Positions 25,684 to 34,656 of a stretch of DNA of 64,000 bases are shown here, one piece after another (the stretch's first letter is position 1; each line of letters opens with the position of its first letter). The position numbers were made by a program, and so were the translations under genes. The stretch is taken from the NCBI RefSeq assembly GCF_006543045.1, contig NZ_RBZW01000003.1, forward strand, positions 248,001-312,000, written 5' to 3'. This stretch comes from Salinadaptatus halalkaliphilus. Its GTDB lineage: Archaea; Halobacteriota; Halobacteria; Halobacteriales; Natrialbaceae. The notes under the pieces are model-generated. The model was not told the DNA's origin, did no database searches, and saw only the letters and a list, made by a program, of their open reading frames with translations.

Positions 25684-26033
25684 GGCCGTGATTCGGCTCG
25701 GACGGGCAAAAGTGTCGGTGTCACTGGGTCGTCACGGTCGGTCACGAACTCGCGGTGGGGCCAAGCGCCGTCTCGGTCGATCCAGAGGGAGTGTCGTCGG
25801 CGGTCATCGTTTCCAACGACGAACCGAAAGACGATGCCACACACAGGAACCGAGAGACGACGGCACAAACAGGATTCGAAACAGTCATACGGATTGCTGT
25901 AACGGTTTACCGGTGCAACCGCGTCCCGTCCTGCGGTTGCACCGGAAACGACTTACAGTAAACCGTATCAGTGATGCCCGTCGGATCGCCGCCGATCCGG
26001 ATCGGTCCGTCGTGCCCGCTCGTCTCGAGGCGC
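25684..26033. other. Intergenic interval with repeat copy 4
   Basis: About 350 bp upstream of the glutaredoxin and downstream of the carboxyltransferase gene. It contains repeat copy 4 (25887-25968). Remaining frames are arginine-rich and lack family resemblance, so I call no gene. Confidence 0.6.
25887..25968. repeat. 82-bp palindromic repeat, copy 4 (inverted orientation)
   Basis: Ends ATACGGATTGCTGTAACG and CTTACAGTAAACCGTAT, i.e. opposite orientation to copies 1-3 and 5. Inner stem GGTGCAACCGC pairs exactly with GCGGTTGCACC; compared with copy 2 both stem partners changed together. It lies 65 bp downstream of the carboxyltransferase stop. Confidence 0.9.
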
Positions 26034-27632
26034 TCAGATCGGGTTGATGCCGTGTTTCTTCGGCGGCCACTCGTCGTCGTACGCCGTTTCCGATCGAGAG
26101 AACGTGTCGGCGACCCATTCTCGCGTTTCGACCGGATCGATAGCGGCGTCGACGCCGAACGCCTCGACGGCTCGTATCGCCCCCGTTCGGTTCATGAACT
26201 TTCGGACGAGTTCCTCGCGTCGTTGCTCCGGGTCGTCGGCACGCTCGATTTCGCGCCGGTAGGCGATATCGACCGCGCCTTCGATCCCCATCGCGGCGAC
26301 TTCCGCGGTCGGCCAGACGACCGTCAACTCGTTGCGTGTCGATCGGCCGCCGCCCATCAGGACGTATCCGGCGCCGTAGCCCCGCCGGAGGACCACGCTC
26401 ACCTTTGGGACGGTCGCGCGGTTTATCTCGAACATCACCTTCCCGGAGTGGCGGGCAATCCCTTCCTCCTCGGAGTCCGGCCCCGGCAGGATCCCCGGCA
26501 CGTCCATTAGGAACAGCAACGGCACCCCGAACGCGTCACACATGCTGACGAAATGCGAGGACTTGTCGCAAGCCGGCACGTCGAACGTCCCCGCCTTCAG
26601 GCGAGGGTTGTTGGCGACGACGCCGATCGGCTGGCCCTCGAGGCGGGCGAACCCGGTGACGATGTTCGGCGCGTACCGCGGTTTGAGTTCGAAGAAAGAG
26701 CGCTGGTCGACGATCCCTTCGATCACGTCGTAGATGTCGTAGCCTTTCTTCGTATTAGCCGGAATGATGTCCGTGAGCGCGTCGATGGCGTCCTCGGTCG
26801 GCGGCTCGTACCGTTCGCGACGCGGCGGGCTTTCGGTGGCGTTGCTGGGAAGATACGAGAGGAAACGCTTGATGCCGTCGAGACACGCCTCGTCGTCTTC
26901 GTACGTGACGTCTGCCATCCCTGTGACGCTCGTCTGGAACTCGGCGCCGCCGATCTCCGCTTTCGAGAGTTCGACGCCGAGGGCAGCTTCGACCAGCGAC
27001 GGGCCGGCGACGCCCATCGTCGCCTGATCTTCGACCATCGGAACGAAGTCACACGTCGCGGCATAGTTCGTCGGTGCGGCGAACCCCGGCCCCATCATCG
27101 CCGAGATCTGTGGTGCCCAGCCCGACAGTTTCGCCTGAAAGACGAAATCGCCGCCGGAGGCGTACGGTCGGGCGTCTAACCCCTCCTGGATTCTGTGTCC
27201 CCCGCCGTCGTGCAGCAGGATGAACGGAAAGCCTCGGCGCAGCGCCAGTTCGCCGACGCGGCGCATCTTCTTCCCACCGGTGTGGCCGATCGAGCCGCCT
27301 TTGACGGTGAAATCCGTCGCGCCGACGGCGACGGGTCGGCCGTCGACCTCGCCGGTTCCCGTGATGATCCCGTCTGCCGGCGCGTCCTCGCGCTCCCAGT
27401 CTCTGGTTTCCGGCGTCGTCGGTGCCGGCGCTGCGAGCTGGCCGAACTCCTTGAAACTGCCCTCGTCACAGAGATACTGGATTCGCTCTCTGGCCGTCAA
27501 CTTCCCGGCTGCACGCTGTTTTTCGATCGCGTCCGCTCGAGCGTCGTCCGTCACCGCTTCTTTCGCCGCCGCGACGCGTTCGCGAAGCTCCGCCGTCGAG
27601 AGCGTTCGCCGATCCGGTTCGTCGTCAGTCAT
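26034..27632 (-). CDS. Acyl-CoA (propionyl/acetyl-CoA) carboxylase carboxyltransferase subunit
   Basis: A 532-residue protein with the duplicated carboxyltransferase fold: N domain with RIQYLCDEGSFKEFG and GGSIGHTGGKKMRRVGELA, then a C domain with GIVDQRSFFELKPRYAPNIVTGFARL and VLRRGYGAGYVLMGGG, the oxyanion-hole glycine motifs. It transfers carboxyl from biotin to acetyl- or propionyl-CoA. Usual start ATG 27632 follows a longer in-frame ATG at 27659 that adds MQVTDSRAP. The biotin carboxylase/BCCP partner (pccA/accC) is not adjacent. Confidence 0.92.
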   Translation of the reverse strand: MTDDEPDRRTLSTAELRERVAAAKEAVTDDARADAIEKQRAAGKLTARERIQYLCDEGSFKEFGQLAAPAPTTPETRDWEREDAPADGIITGTGEVDGRPVAVGATDFTVKGGSIGHTGGKKMRRVGELALRRGFPFILLHDGGGHRIQEGLDARPYASGGDFVFQAKLSGWAPQISAMMGPGFAAPTNYAATCDFVPMVEDQATMGVAGPSLVEAALGVELSKAEIGGAEFQTSVTGMADVTYEDDEACLDGIKRFLSYLPSNATESPPRRERYEPPTEDAIDALTDIIPANTKKGYDIYDVIEGIVDQRSFFELKPRYAPNIVTGFARLEGQPIGVVANNPRLKAGTFDVPACDKSSHFVSMCDAFGVPLLFLMDVPGILPGPDSEEEGIARHSGKVMFEINRATVPKVSVVLRRGYGAGYVLMGGGRSTRNELTVVWPTAEVAAMGIEGAVDIAYRREIERADDPEQRREELVRKFMNRTGAIRAVEAFGVDAAIDPVETREWVADTFSRSETAYDDEWPPKKHGINPI

Positions 27633-27823
27633 CGGTGCCCGTGAGTCGGTGACCTGCATCGGTCCGTCCTGGTTGTACGCCCACGGCCGCGACTGGCTGC
27701 AACTGAATCACACGGATCGTATACCGAGGAGACGTACAAATCAATTTTGGTACCGGGTACCACGGGGACCGACCTCGTTGCTGGGTGACGAGGATTTTTC
27801 ACGGCGGCGACGCAGATGGTGGT

Positions 27824-28303
27824 ATGCCACCGACAGTCGGCGAGACGGTTCCGAACTTCGAGGCACCGTTGTGCGACGGCGAGACATTTCGGTCGACGAC
27901 GCTCTCTGCTGCCGTCGGCGCTCGAGGCGCCGTCGTCGTCTGTACCGGCTTCGCCTTCAGTGCGATCGCACAGAACTGGTGGAAACAGTTTGTTCGGGCG
28001 GGCTGGGACGAGTTCGAGGACGTTTCGATTCTCGGCGTGAGTCGGGACGGCCCCTACGCCCAGAACGAGTTTCTCCGCTGGCTCGATCGACCGGATTTTC
28101 GATTCTTCGCCGATGTCGACGGCGCGGTAGGCGAGTCCCTCGAGTTACTGGCCGACCGCGACCACATGGCGAACGTCTCGACCCCGTGGCGCTCGGCGTT
28201 CGTCCTCGATGCCGACCGCGAGGTCCAGTACGCCTTCGTCGCCGACGACTGGATCTCACCGTTGCCCCGGGAAGAGATCGAAGACGCACTCGAGGCGCTG
28301 TGA
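27824..28303 (+). CDS. Peroxiredoxin-like (redoxin-fold) protein lacking the peroxidatic cysteine
   Basis: A 159-residue thioredoxin-fold protein (VGETVPNFEAPLCDGETF...) of the AhpC/TSA type. Where peroxiredoxins have the C of T-x-x-C-T, this protein has CTGFAFSAIAQNWW (Cys40 eight residues before the usual position), so the peroxidatic cysteine is displaced or missing; another cysteine is at 17. It may be a non-catalytic or thioltransferase variant. Start ATG 27824. Its stop precedes repeat half-copy 7 by about 56 bp. Confidence 0.7.
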   Translation: MPPTVGETVPNFEAPLCDGETFRSTTLSAAVGARGAVVVCTGFAFSAIAQNWWKQFVRAGWDEFEDVSILGVSRDGPYAQNEFLRWLDRPDFRFFADVDGAVGESLELLADRDHMANVSTPWRSAFVLDADREVQYAFVADDWISPLPREEIEDALEAL

Positions 28304-28359
28304 AGAACGCTTCCCCAACGCCACCTCCCTGGAGACGACCAGAACGTAGTTTCCCCGAT

Positions 28360-28384
28360 GGTACTGACTTACAGTAAACCGTAT
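28360..28384. repeat. Half copy of the palindromic repeat, copy 7
   Basis: CGACTTACAGTAAACCGTAT-type right arm (ending CTTACAGTAAACCGTAT) without a matching left arm nearby; a similar right arm is in copy 4. Its end overlaps the TGA of the minus-strand methylthiotransferase gene. A relic of a full element, or a simplified variant. Confidence 0.65.
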
Positions 28385-29637
28385 CAGACCGGCTTGCCGA
28401 AGGCGTACATCGTCTCGTGGGCCGTGATCTCGAGGTCGACGAAGTCGCCCGGCTCGATACCGTGCTCGCTGGCACGTTGGACGATGATCTGGCGGTAGGC
28501 CGAATCACGACACTTGACGGAGTCGGCGGTGCCGTCCTCGACGACGAGGACATCCTCGCGGCGCGTTCCGACCATCGACTCGTAGGCGTCGCCGACGATG
28601 TCGCGCTTGGCCGCGCTCATCGCTTTCGAGCGTTCCTTCTTGACCGTCCCGCCGAGGCCCTTCAGGTCGGCGGCGTCGGTGCCCGGCCGCTTCGAGAAGC
28701 GGGTGACGTTAACTTTCTCCGGCCGGGTCTCCCGGAGCAGCGCCATCGACTGCTCGTGATCGTGTGCGCTCTCGGTCGGGAAGCCGACGATGAAGTCCGT
28801 CGAGAGCGTCCAGTACTCGAGGGCGTCGTCGAAGGTGTCGACGACCTCGAGATACTCGTCGACCTGATGCTGGCGGCGCATGTCACCTAACACGTCGTCC
28901 GAGCCCGATTGAACGGGCGCGTGCAGGAAGTCGTAGAGTTCGTCGTGCTCGGCGAAGACGGCGGCCAGTTCCTCGCGGATACCGTGGACGCCTTTCGGGT
29001 TGGCCATCCCGACGCGGACGCGAAAGTCGCCCTCGAGGTCGCAGATGCGCTCGAGCAGGCGGTGAAGTTTGCGCTCGCCCTCGTCCCAGCCGTAGACGCC
29101 GGTGTCCTGGCCGGTGATCCGGATCTCCTTCGCGCCGGCGTGCAACAGGGCGCGGGCCTTTTCGACGTTCTCTTCGATCGAGGGTGAGTCGATCTTGCCG
29201 GTGGCCTGCTTGGTGATGCAGTACGAACAGTCGGACATACAGCCGCGTGCGATGGGGAGGATGCCGACGACGCCGTCGAGGATGGGGTCGGCGTCGGGCG
29301 TGGTCGTCGGACACTCGCCGTTGGTGACCGCTTCGGGGACCTTGTCCCAGTGGAGGACCTGGCCGTCGACGTCGGCCTGGGCGAACTCCTCGCCCTGGGC
29401 GAGGGCCATACAGCCGGTGATGAACAGATCGGCGGTCTCGTCGGCCAGTTCTTCGGCCCGCCGGAGCATGTTGCGCTCGGTCTTCTCGACGACGGTACAG
29501 GTGTTGAGGATGGCCACGTCGGCCTCGTCGGCGCCCTCGACGCGGTGATGGCCCGCATCTCGCAGCCGGCGCTCGATCTCGCGGCTCTCGCCGCGATTTG
29601 ACGTACAACCGTACGTCTCGATGTGATACCGGGCCAT
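28384..29637 (-). CDS. tRNA (t6A37) 2-methylthiotransferase, MtaB/e-MtaB-type radical SAM enzyme
   Basis: A 417-residue methylthiotransferase. The N-terminal MTTase domain has cysteines 11, 47 and 76; the radical SAM site is CMSDCSYC with cysteines 133, 137 and 140; a TRAM-like C-terminal domain (about 350-417) contains SAYRQIIVQ. The protein adds a methylthio group to N6-threonylcarbamoyladenosine at tRNA position 37. ATG 29637 gives full length; the in-frame 38-residue upstream extension is not domain-like. It is divergent from the M48 protease gene (192 bp). Confidence 0.93.
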   Translation of the reverse strand: MARYHIETYGCTSNRGESREIERRLRDAGHHRVEGADEADVAILNTCTVVEKTERNMLRRAEELADETADLFITGCMALAQGEEFAQADVDGQVLHWDKVPEAVTNGECPTTTPDADPILDGVVGILPIARGCMSDCSYCITKQATGKIDSPSIEENVEKARALLHAGAKEIRITGQDTGVYGWDEGERKLHRLLERICDLEGDFRVRVGMANPKGVHGIREELAAVFAEHDELYDFLHAPVQSGSDDVLGDMRRQHQVDEYLEVVDTFDDALEYWTLSTDFIVGFPTESAHDHEQSMALLRETRPEKVNVTRFSKRPGTDAADLKGLGGTVKKERSKAMSAAKRDIVGDAYESMVGTRREDVLVVEDGTADSVKCRDSAYRQIIVQRASEHGIEPGDFVDLEITAHETMYAFGKPV

Positions 29638-29829
29638 CTGTCTGAACGACTGTCGGGTCCGGGAGGCCAAAAGGCCGACGGATCTGCTCGCACGCCCGAA
29701 CCGTGGGGTTCCGGAGCCGGTGGTGTGGTATCGCACGTCGCCTACCATCGGTCGAGAAACGGGTCGCTACGAGCGACGGTCACGGAAAATTTTTGGTTGT
29801 CGACTAGTGATGTCTGGGCGACGCCCTCC

Positions 29830-30921
29830 ATGAGCCTCCACCTCCGAATCGGAGCCGTCCTCGGCGTTTTCGTCGCCGTCAACGCCCTCTTCGTGATCGC
29901 GTTGCTGTGGGCCTACGGGACGTTGGTGCCGGGTCTGGTCGCCGGCGTAATCGTCCTCGCGCGCCACGGGACGCTACCCTACGACTTCCTCCAACTGCCA
30001 GTCTCCTGGCCGACGGTCGCGGTCGTCGTCGCCGGCTTTCTCGTCGCCCAGGCGTACTACGGCTATCGGCGCGTGCTGGCGGCGACCCACGGCGGCGACG
30101 GCGAGGCCGAACACGCCGTCGCTCGAATCGTTCGCCGGCTGTCGATGACCGCCAACGTCCCCGAACCCGACGTCCGTGTGGTCGAGGACGACGTGGCCAC
30201 CTGTTACACGGTCGGCCGACTCACCGACGCCACCATCGTCGTCACGACTGGCCTCGTCGAGTCGCTCGACGCCGACGAACTCGAGGCCGTTCTCGCTCAC
30301 GAACTCGCCCACGTGAAAAACCGGGACGTGACGCTGATGACGGTCACGACGCTGTTTCTCGAGATCGCGGATCGGGCCTATCACGCCGCGAGACTCGCTC
30401 GGCGCGCGCTGTTTGACCCCGGCGAACTGTCGACGGAAGGGACGGTCGCCGTCCAGTGGTTCCTGCCGCTGGTCGCGTTGACCTACGTCTTCGTCGCACC
30501 GATCCTGTGGGTGTTCCCGACGATCGCCGACTGGTCGACCCGAACGCTCTCCCACGCCCGGGAGTTCGCCGCCGACGCTGGCGCCGCCGAGATGACGGGC
30601 AACCCACTCGCGCTCGCGACGGCGCTGCTTGCAGTCGCCGAGGAGCCGACGCCGGCGACGGATCTGCGGACGGCCAAGATTCGAGCGCTCTGTGTCGCCC
30701 CGATAGAGCCGGTTTCCGGGACAGCGGCGACCTCGGTGCCGACGCCCGCGGCCCCGAGCGAGGCCGTCAGGCGGCGCGAACGCGTGACAGCCTGGCTCGA
30801 GGGCGAGACGCCGACGACGGCCGAGCAATCGGCGACGACGAATACGGCGACGCATCCGCCACTCGAGCGTCGAATCGCACGGCTCCAGGAGATCGCGACC
30901 GATATGGAGGGGGGACGGTGA
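29830..30921 (+). CDS. M48-family membrane zinc metalloprotease (HtpX-like)
   Basis: A 363-residue membrane protein. Two N-terminal hydrophobic segments (8-45 and 58-78) precede the HELAH zinc site at 157-161 with HExxH; the third ligand glutamate lies in REFAADAGAAEM (about 262); further hydrophobic segments follow at about 220-260. HtpX-type proteases degrade misfolded membrane proteins. First gene of a five-gene operon: its TGA overlaps the GTG of the next gene. Linkage to DUF4129 and DUF58 genes hints at a role with a MoxR-associated cell-envelope system. Confidence 0.88.
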   Translation: MSLHLRIGAVLGVFVAVNALFVIALLWAYGTLVPGLVAGVIVLARHGTLPYDFLQLPVSWPTVAVVVAGFLVAQAYYGYRRVLAATHGGDGEAEHAVARIVRRLSMTANVPEPDVRVVEDDVATCYTVGRLTDATIVVTTGLVESLDADELEAVLAHELAHVKNRDVTLMTVTTLFLEIADRAYHAARLARRALFDPGELSTEGTVAVQWFLPLVALTYVFVAPILWVFPTIADWSTRTLSHAREFAADAGAAEMTGNPLALATALLAVAEEPTPATDLRTAKIRALCVAPIEPVSGTAATSVPTPAAPSEAVRRRERVTAWLEGETPTTAEQSATTNTATHPPLERRIARLQEIATDMEGGR

Positions 30922-32570
30922 CCGCCACGCGGCGGCTCCTGTTCGTCCTCGCGTGTGTCGTCTGTTTGATCGCCGTCGCCAGCGCGCTTCCCGCAGCGGA
31001 TCCGCGTCTCGACACACCGGGCGGCGGCGAACCGACGGCGGGTGAGTGGGACTCGATCGACGCGACGCCCGAGTTCGAGACGGAACCGGTCGACGACCGC
31101 GCTGTGGACGACCCAGACGACGGTGACGACGAACCCCACCACACGATCGAGATCAACGGCGACCTCGAGGCGGGCAACGAGGTGACGGTCGATATCGACT
31201 CGGCGACGCCGTTCAACGAGCGCGAGATCGACGTCGACGGCGAGCGTGTCGGCCAAACTGACTGGGGGCGACTCGACGTCACCGTGCCCTACACCGAGGA
31301 GATGACCGTCGACATCGCGGGCGAGAACACTTCACGGACGGTCGACGTCGAGACGAACGCGACGATCACCCACCACGACGGCGCGGCACCGACCCAGCCC
31401 TACGAGATCTCGGCCGCCGTCGGAGAGACGCCGGTCGAGAACGCGACGGTCCGTCTCGACGGTGAGGCCGTCAACACGACCGACGAAGACGGCCACGGAA
31501 CCGTGGTGCTCCCCGACTCCGCGGGTCCGGCCGAGCTCGAGGTCGAACGCGGCCCAGTCGAGGGAGCAGATACCGTCGACGTCGCTCAGCCCGAAGTCGC
31601 GTTCACCTCGCCCGCACTCTTCCCCGGCTTCCCCGCGCCAGTGCAGGTGTCGGCCGACGGGGCGCCGATCGAGGGCGCGACCGTCGAGCTCGAGGACGGC
31701 TCGAGCGCCACGACCGGTAGCGACGGCCGGGCCTCGGTCTGGCTGCCACTCGAGAACGAGGCGACTGCCACCGGGACGGTCGGCGAGGAGACGACGACCG
31801 CGACCGCCGGTAACCTCTACCAGCGGCTGGCGATTCTCGCCGTTCTCGTACCGGGGTTCGTCATCGGGGGCCTGATCACGTACCTCCGGCTGGTCGCCGC
31901 CCGCGAAAAGCGTCGCGGGGGCGCCCTCGACGAGCTGTTCGTCGGACTGGCGGACGCGCTCGGCGGCCTGGCGCGAGCGGTCGGTCTCTTGCCGAGGGCA
32001 CTCGCTGGCCTGCTCGAGAGCCTCTCTGCGGTCCGGTTCCCGTCACTGCCACGGCTCTCGGTCCCGCAGTCGGGGCCGGGGCTCGGACTGTCGTCGATCG
32101 GCAGTTCGGTATTCGCACTCAACAGGACGCTCACGAGCCTGCCCTCGATCGGATCGATCCGCGGCTCGTCCGGTCGTACTCGCGGCTCGCTCCTCGAGAA
32201 CTCGCCGCTGGACACCGTGTTCGGCGACGACGACGACCGGGACGACGAGGAACCGTCGGCCGGCGTCGGCGGTCCGGCGCTGGCGGCGGAACCCCTCGAG
32301 CCGCGACGGCCGCGGGCCGAAATTCGTGCCGCCTGGCACGCGTTCCTCGACCGCCTCGAGGTCGACGACCGCGAGACGGCGACGCCGGGGACCGTCGCCC
32401 GTCGTGCGCTCGCGGCTGGATTTCCGGCCGACAGCGTGCGAACGTTGCTCGCGCTCTTTCGGGACGTCGAGTACGGCGGCCGGGAGCCCTCACCCGAGCG
32501 AGTCAGGACGGCACGCGAGACCGCGGCGGAACTCCAGAATCACGATTCGGACGAGGAGGGATCACAATGA
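30918..32570 (+). CDS. DUF4129-type secreted/membrane protein with carboxypeptidase-regulatory-like domains
   Basis: A 550-residue protein starting at GTG 30918 (GTGA overlap with the M48 stop; a GGAGG sits just upstream). An N-terminal signal segment, then two beta-sandwich-like repeats with EDGHGTVVLP and GSDGRASVWLPL, one transmembrane helix at about 298-320, a serine/leucine-rich linker, and a C-terminal helical DUF4129 part (EIRAAWHAFLDRL). DUF4129 occurs in transglutaminase-operon proteins of this kind. It overlaps the next gene by ATGA. Confidence 0.8.
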   Translation: MTATRRLLFVLACVVCLIAVASALPAADPRLDTPGGGEPTAGEWDSIDATPEFETEPVDDRAVDDPDDGDDEPHHTIEINGDLEAGNEVTVDIDSATPFNEREIDVDGERVGQTDWGRLDVTVPYTEEMTVDIAGENTSRTVDVETNATITHHDGAAPTQPYEISAAVGETPVENATVRLDGEAVNTTDEDGHGTVVLPDSAGPAELEVERGPVEGADTVDVAQPEVAFTSPALFPGFPAPVQVSADGAPIEGATVELEDGSSATTGSDGRASVWLPLENEATATGTVGEETTTATAGNLYQRLAILAVLVPGFVIGGLITYLRLVAAREKRRGGALDELFVGLADALGGLARAVGLLPRALAGLLESLSAVRFPSLPRLSVPQSGPGLGLSSIGSSVFALNRTLTSLPSIGSIRGSSGRTRGSLLENSPLDTVFGDDDDRDDEEPSAGVGGPALAAEPLEPRRPRAEIRAAWHAFLDRLEVDDRETATPGTVARRALAAGFPADSVRTLLALFRDVEYGGREPSPERVRTARETAAELQNHDSDEEGSQ

Positions 32571-33277
32571 GTCGGCCGACGGGTTCGAGTCCTCGCGGCG
32601 ACCGCGCCCAGACCAACCCGAATCGGATCGGGACGGTGCTCGTGCTCGGTGGCGTCGTCCTCGCGGTCGCAACCATCGTCATCGGCGGGTTTCTTCCGAC
32701 CGCCGACGCGCTCGTCGCCACCCTCTATCCGCTCGCGCTGTTGCTCCCGGTGATCGGCGCGATACTCGTTCTGAGCGCGGGGTGGCTCTTGCTCGCCACG
32801 CACGGCCGAGCCGAGACATCGCCGCTGGTCGAGGGAACACCGCCCGAAGATGCCGTCACCGTGACCGATCACCGCGTCGGCCGCGAGATCGACTGGGACC
32901 TCGACAACGCCGGCTCCCAACGATATCGGTGTCAGACGAACGAGGCCGCCGCCGACATCCGTCGGCGACTCGTCGACGGCACGGTTCGGATCCTCACCAC
33001 CACTTACGGCCTCGAGCGCGAGGCGGCTGCCGAGGCCGCCCGAACCGGCACCTGGACCGACGATCCGGTCGCAGCCGCGTTTCTCGCGACGGGCGAGCGC
33101 CAGCCACCCGCGGAGCGGTGGCGCGGCGCCGTCGACCCCGGCCGGGCTTACGAGCGTCGCGTTCGGCGCACGCTCGCGGCGGTCGAAGCGCTCGAGACCG
33201 GCGAACGGAACGGACCGCTCGAGTCCGACAGTCTGTCTGTATCGGTCGAATCGAGGAAGACGGAGGTGAGCCGATGA
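32567..33277 (+). CDS. DUF7269-like membrane protein
   Basis: A 236-residue protein with two hydrophobic helices at about 23-43 and 52-80 and a soluble acidic/helical remainder (EIDWDLDNAG, RRRLVDGTVRILTTTYGLE). It is a conserved member of haloarchaeal DUF58/MoxR clusters (I associate it with DUF7269). No enzymatic motif. Ribosome-binding GGAGGG lies before its ATG; its start overlaps the preceding stop and its stop overlaps the next start. Confidence 0.7.
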   Translation: MSRPTGSSPRGDRAQTNPNRIGTVLVLGGVVLAVATIVIGGFLPTADALVATLYPLALLLPVIGAILVLSAGWLLLATHGRAETSPLVEGTPPEDAVTVTDHRVGREIDWDLDNAGSQRYRCQTNEAAADIRRRLVDGTVRILTTTYGLEREAAAEAARTGTWTDDPVAAAFLATGERQPPAERWRGAVDPGRAYERRVRRTLAAVEALETGERNGPLESDSLSVSVESRKTEVSR

Positions 33278-34656
33278 CCGATCGAACGGTCGAGCGACTC
33301 GAGGATACCGCCTGGGCGATCACCGCATCGCTGGCGCTTGCCGGCGCTGGTATCGTTCTCGGGAGCCAGTTGCTCGTCGCGGCGGCGACGATGCCACTGT
33401 GGTACGTCGCGGCGTCCGTCTTCGGGGGCCGGCAGTCGGCGATGATCCGCGTCCACCGCGAGGTCGTCGTCGACGAGGACCGCGCCGTAACCGACGGCGG
33501 TGCCGTCGCCGCGGGGAACGACACCGAACCACCCGACACGACCGACATCACCGCGGACGAATCCGGGATCGTCACCGCCGATCCGGGCGACGCCCTCACC
33601 GTTCGGACGACGATCCAGAACGACGGGGCCGAGACGGTCGTGGATCTTCGCGCGATCGACGGCGTTCCCGACGGGTTGGCGGTCGAAGACGGCTCGCCCC
33701 GAACCTGTGTCACCCTTGAGCCCCTCGATCGGACGACGATCGAGTACACGCTCGTGTGTCGACGCGGTAAGTTCGCGTTCGACGACGTGACGGTTCGAGC
33801 GCGGGATCTCACGGGGACCGTCGCCGAGACGTGGACGACCGGGGTGACTGGCGAGGATGTGATTCGCTGCTCGCCGGTCGTCGAGGACGTTTCCGTGGGC
33901 GAGGGAACAAACGACTACGCCGGCGACGTGCCGACCGACGAGGGCGGTACCGGCGTCGAATTCTATTCCGTGCGCGACTACGAACCGGGTGATCCCGTCG
34001 GTTCGATCGACTGGCGACGGTACGCCGCCAGTCGCGAGCTGGCGACCGTCGAGTTCCGCGCCGAGCGCTCGACCCGGATCGTCTGTCTGGTCGACGCCCG
34101 CCCCAGTCAGTTTACGGGGGCGACGGCGACTGCGCCGCCGGCGATCGAGCTGTCGGCGACGGCTGCCAGGCGGACGCTCGAGGCGCTGATCGCGGCTGGC
34201 CATCCGACGGGCGTAACGGCGATTCACGACGGCCACGTCGATGCCGTCTCGCCGGGAACCGATCCCGTAACGCGCCAGGAAGCGGCGTCGCTGCTCACCG
34301 ATATCGCGAGTTCCGTTAGCACACCTCGCTCGAGAGGCGATCTGCGATCGGACGAGCCGATCGAAGACGTTCCGCAACGACTCCCCGGCGAGGCGCAGAT
34401 CTACCTGTTTTCCTCGTTCGTCGACGACGAGCCCCTCGAGCTGACGAAACGGTTACGGAGCCGCGGCTACACCGTCCGCGTCGTCTCGCCCGACGTTACC
34501 GATTCCGACGATGTCCCCACTCGGCTTCGAGCCATGGAGCGACGAACGCGTCTCGCACGGGCTCGAGCGACCGGGGCCCGCGTCGTCGACTGGGAGCGCG
34601 AGCGATCGCTCGGGTTGTTGCTGCGAGACGCACTCGGGGAGGGACGATACCGATGA
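33274..34656 (+). CDS. DUF58 domain protein
   Basis: A 460-residue protein with two N-terminal transmembrane helices (about 15-50), a beta-rich stretch, and the diagnostic DUF58 segment FYSVRDYEPGDPVGSIDWRRYAASRELATVEFRAERSTR at about 230-270. DUF58 proteins accompany MoxR AAA ATPases and are VWA-like. A GGAGGT ribosome-binding site is 7 bp before ATG 33274. It sits in the operon directly upstream of the 472-aa membrane protein and faces the moxR gene. Confidence 0.9.
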   Translation: MTDRTVERLEDTAWAITASLALAGAGIVLGSQLLVAAATMPLWYVAASVFGGRQSAMIRVHREVVVDEDRAVTDGGAVAAGNDTEPPDTTDITADESGIVTADPGDALTVRTTIQNDGAETVVDLRAIDGVPDGLAVEDGSPRTCVTLEPLDRTTIEYTLVCRRGKFAFDDVTVRARDLTGTVAETWTTGVTGEDVIRCSPVVEDVSVGEGTNDYAGDVPTDEGGTGVEFYSVRDYEPGDPVGSIDWRRYAASRELATVEFRAERSTRIVCLVDARPSQFTGATATAPPAIELSATAARRTLEALIAAGHPTGVTAIHDGHVDAVSPGTDPVTRQEAASLLTDIASSVSTPRSRGDLRSDEPIEDVPQRLPGEAQIYLFSSFVDDEPLELTKRLRSRGYTVRVVSPDVTDSDDVPTRLRAMERRTRLARARATGARVVDWERERSLGLLLRDALGEGRYR

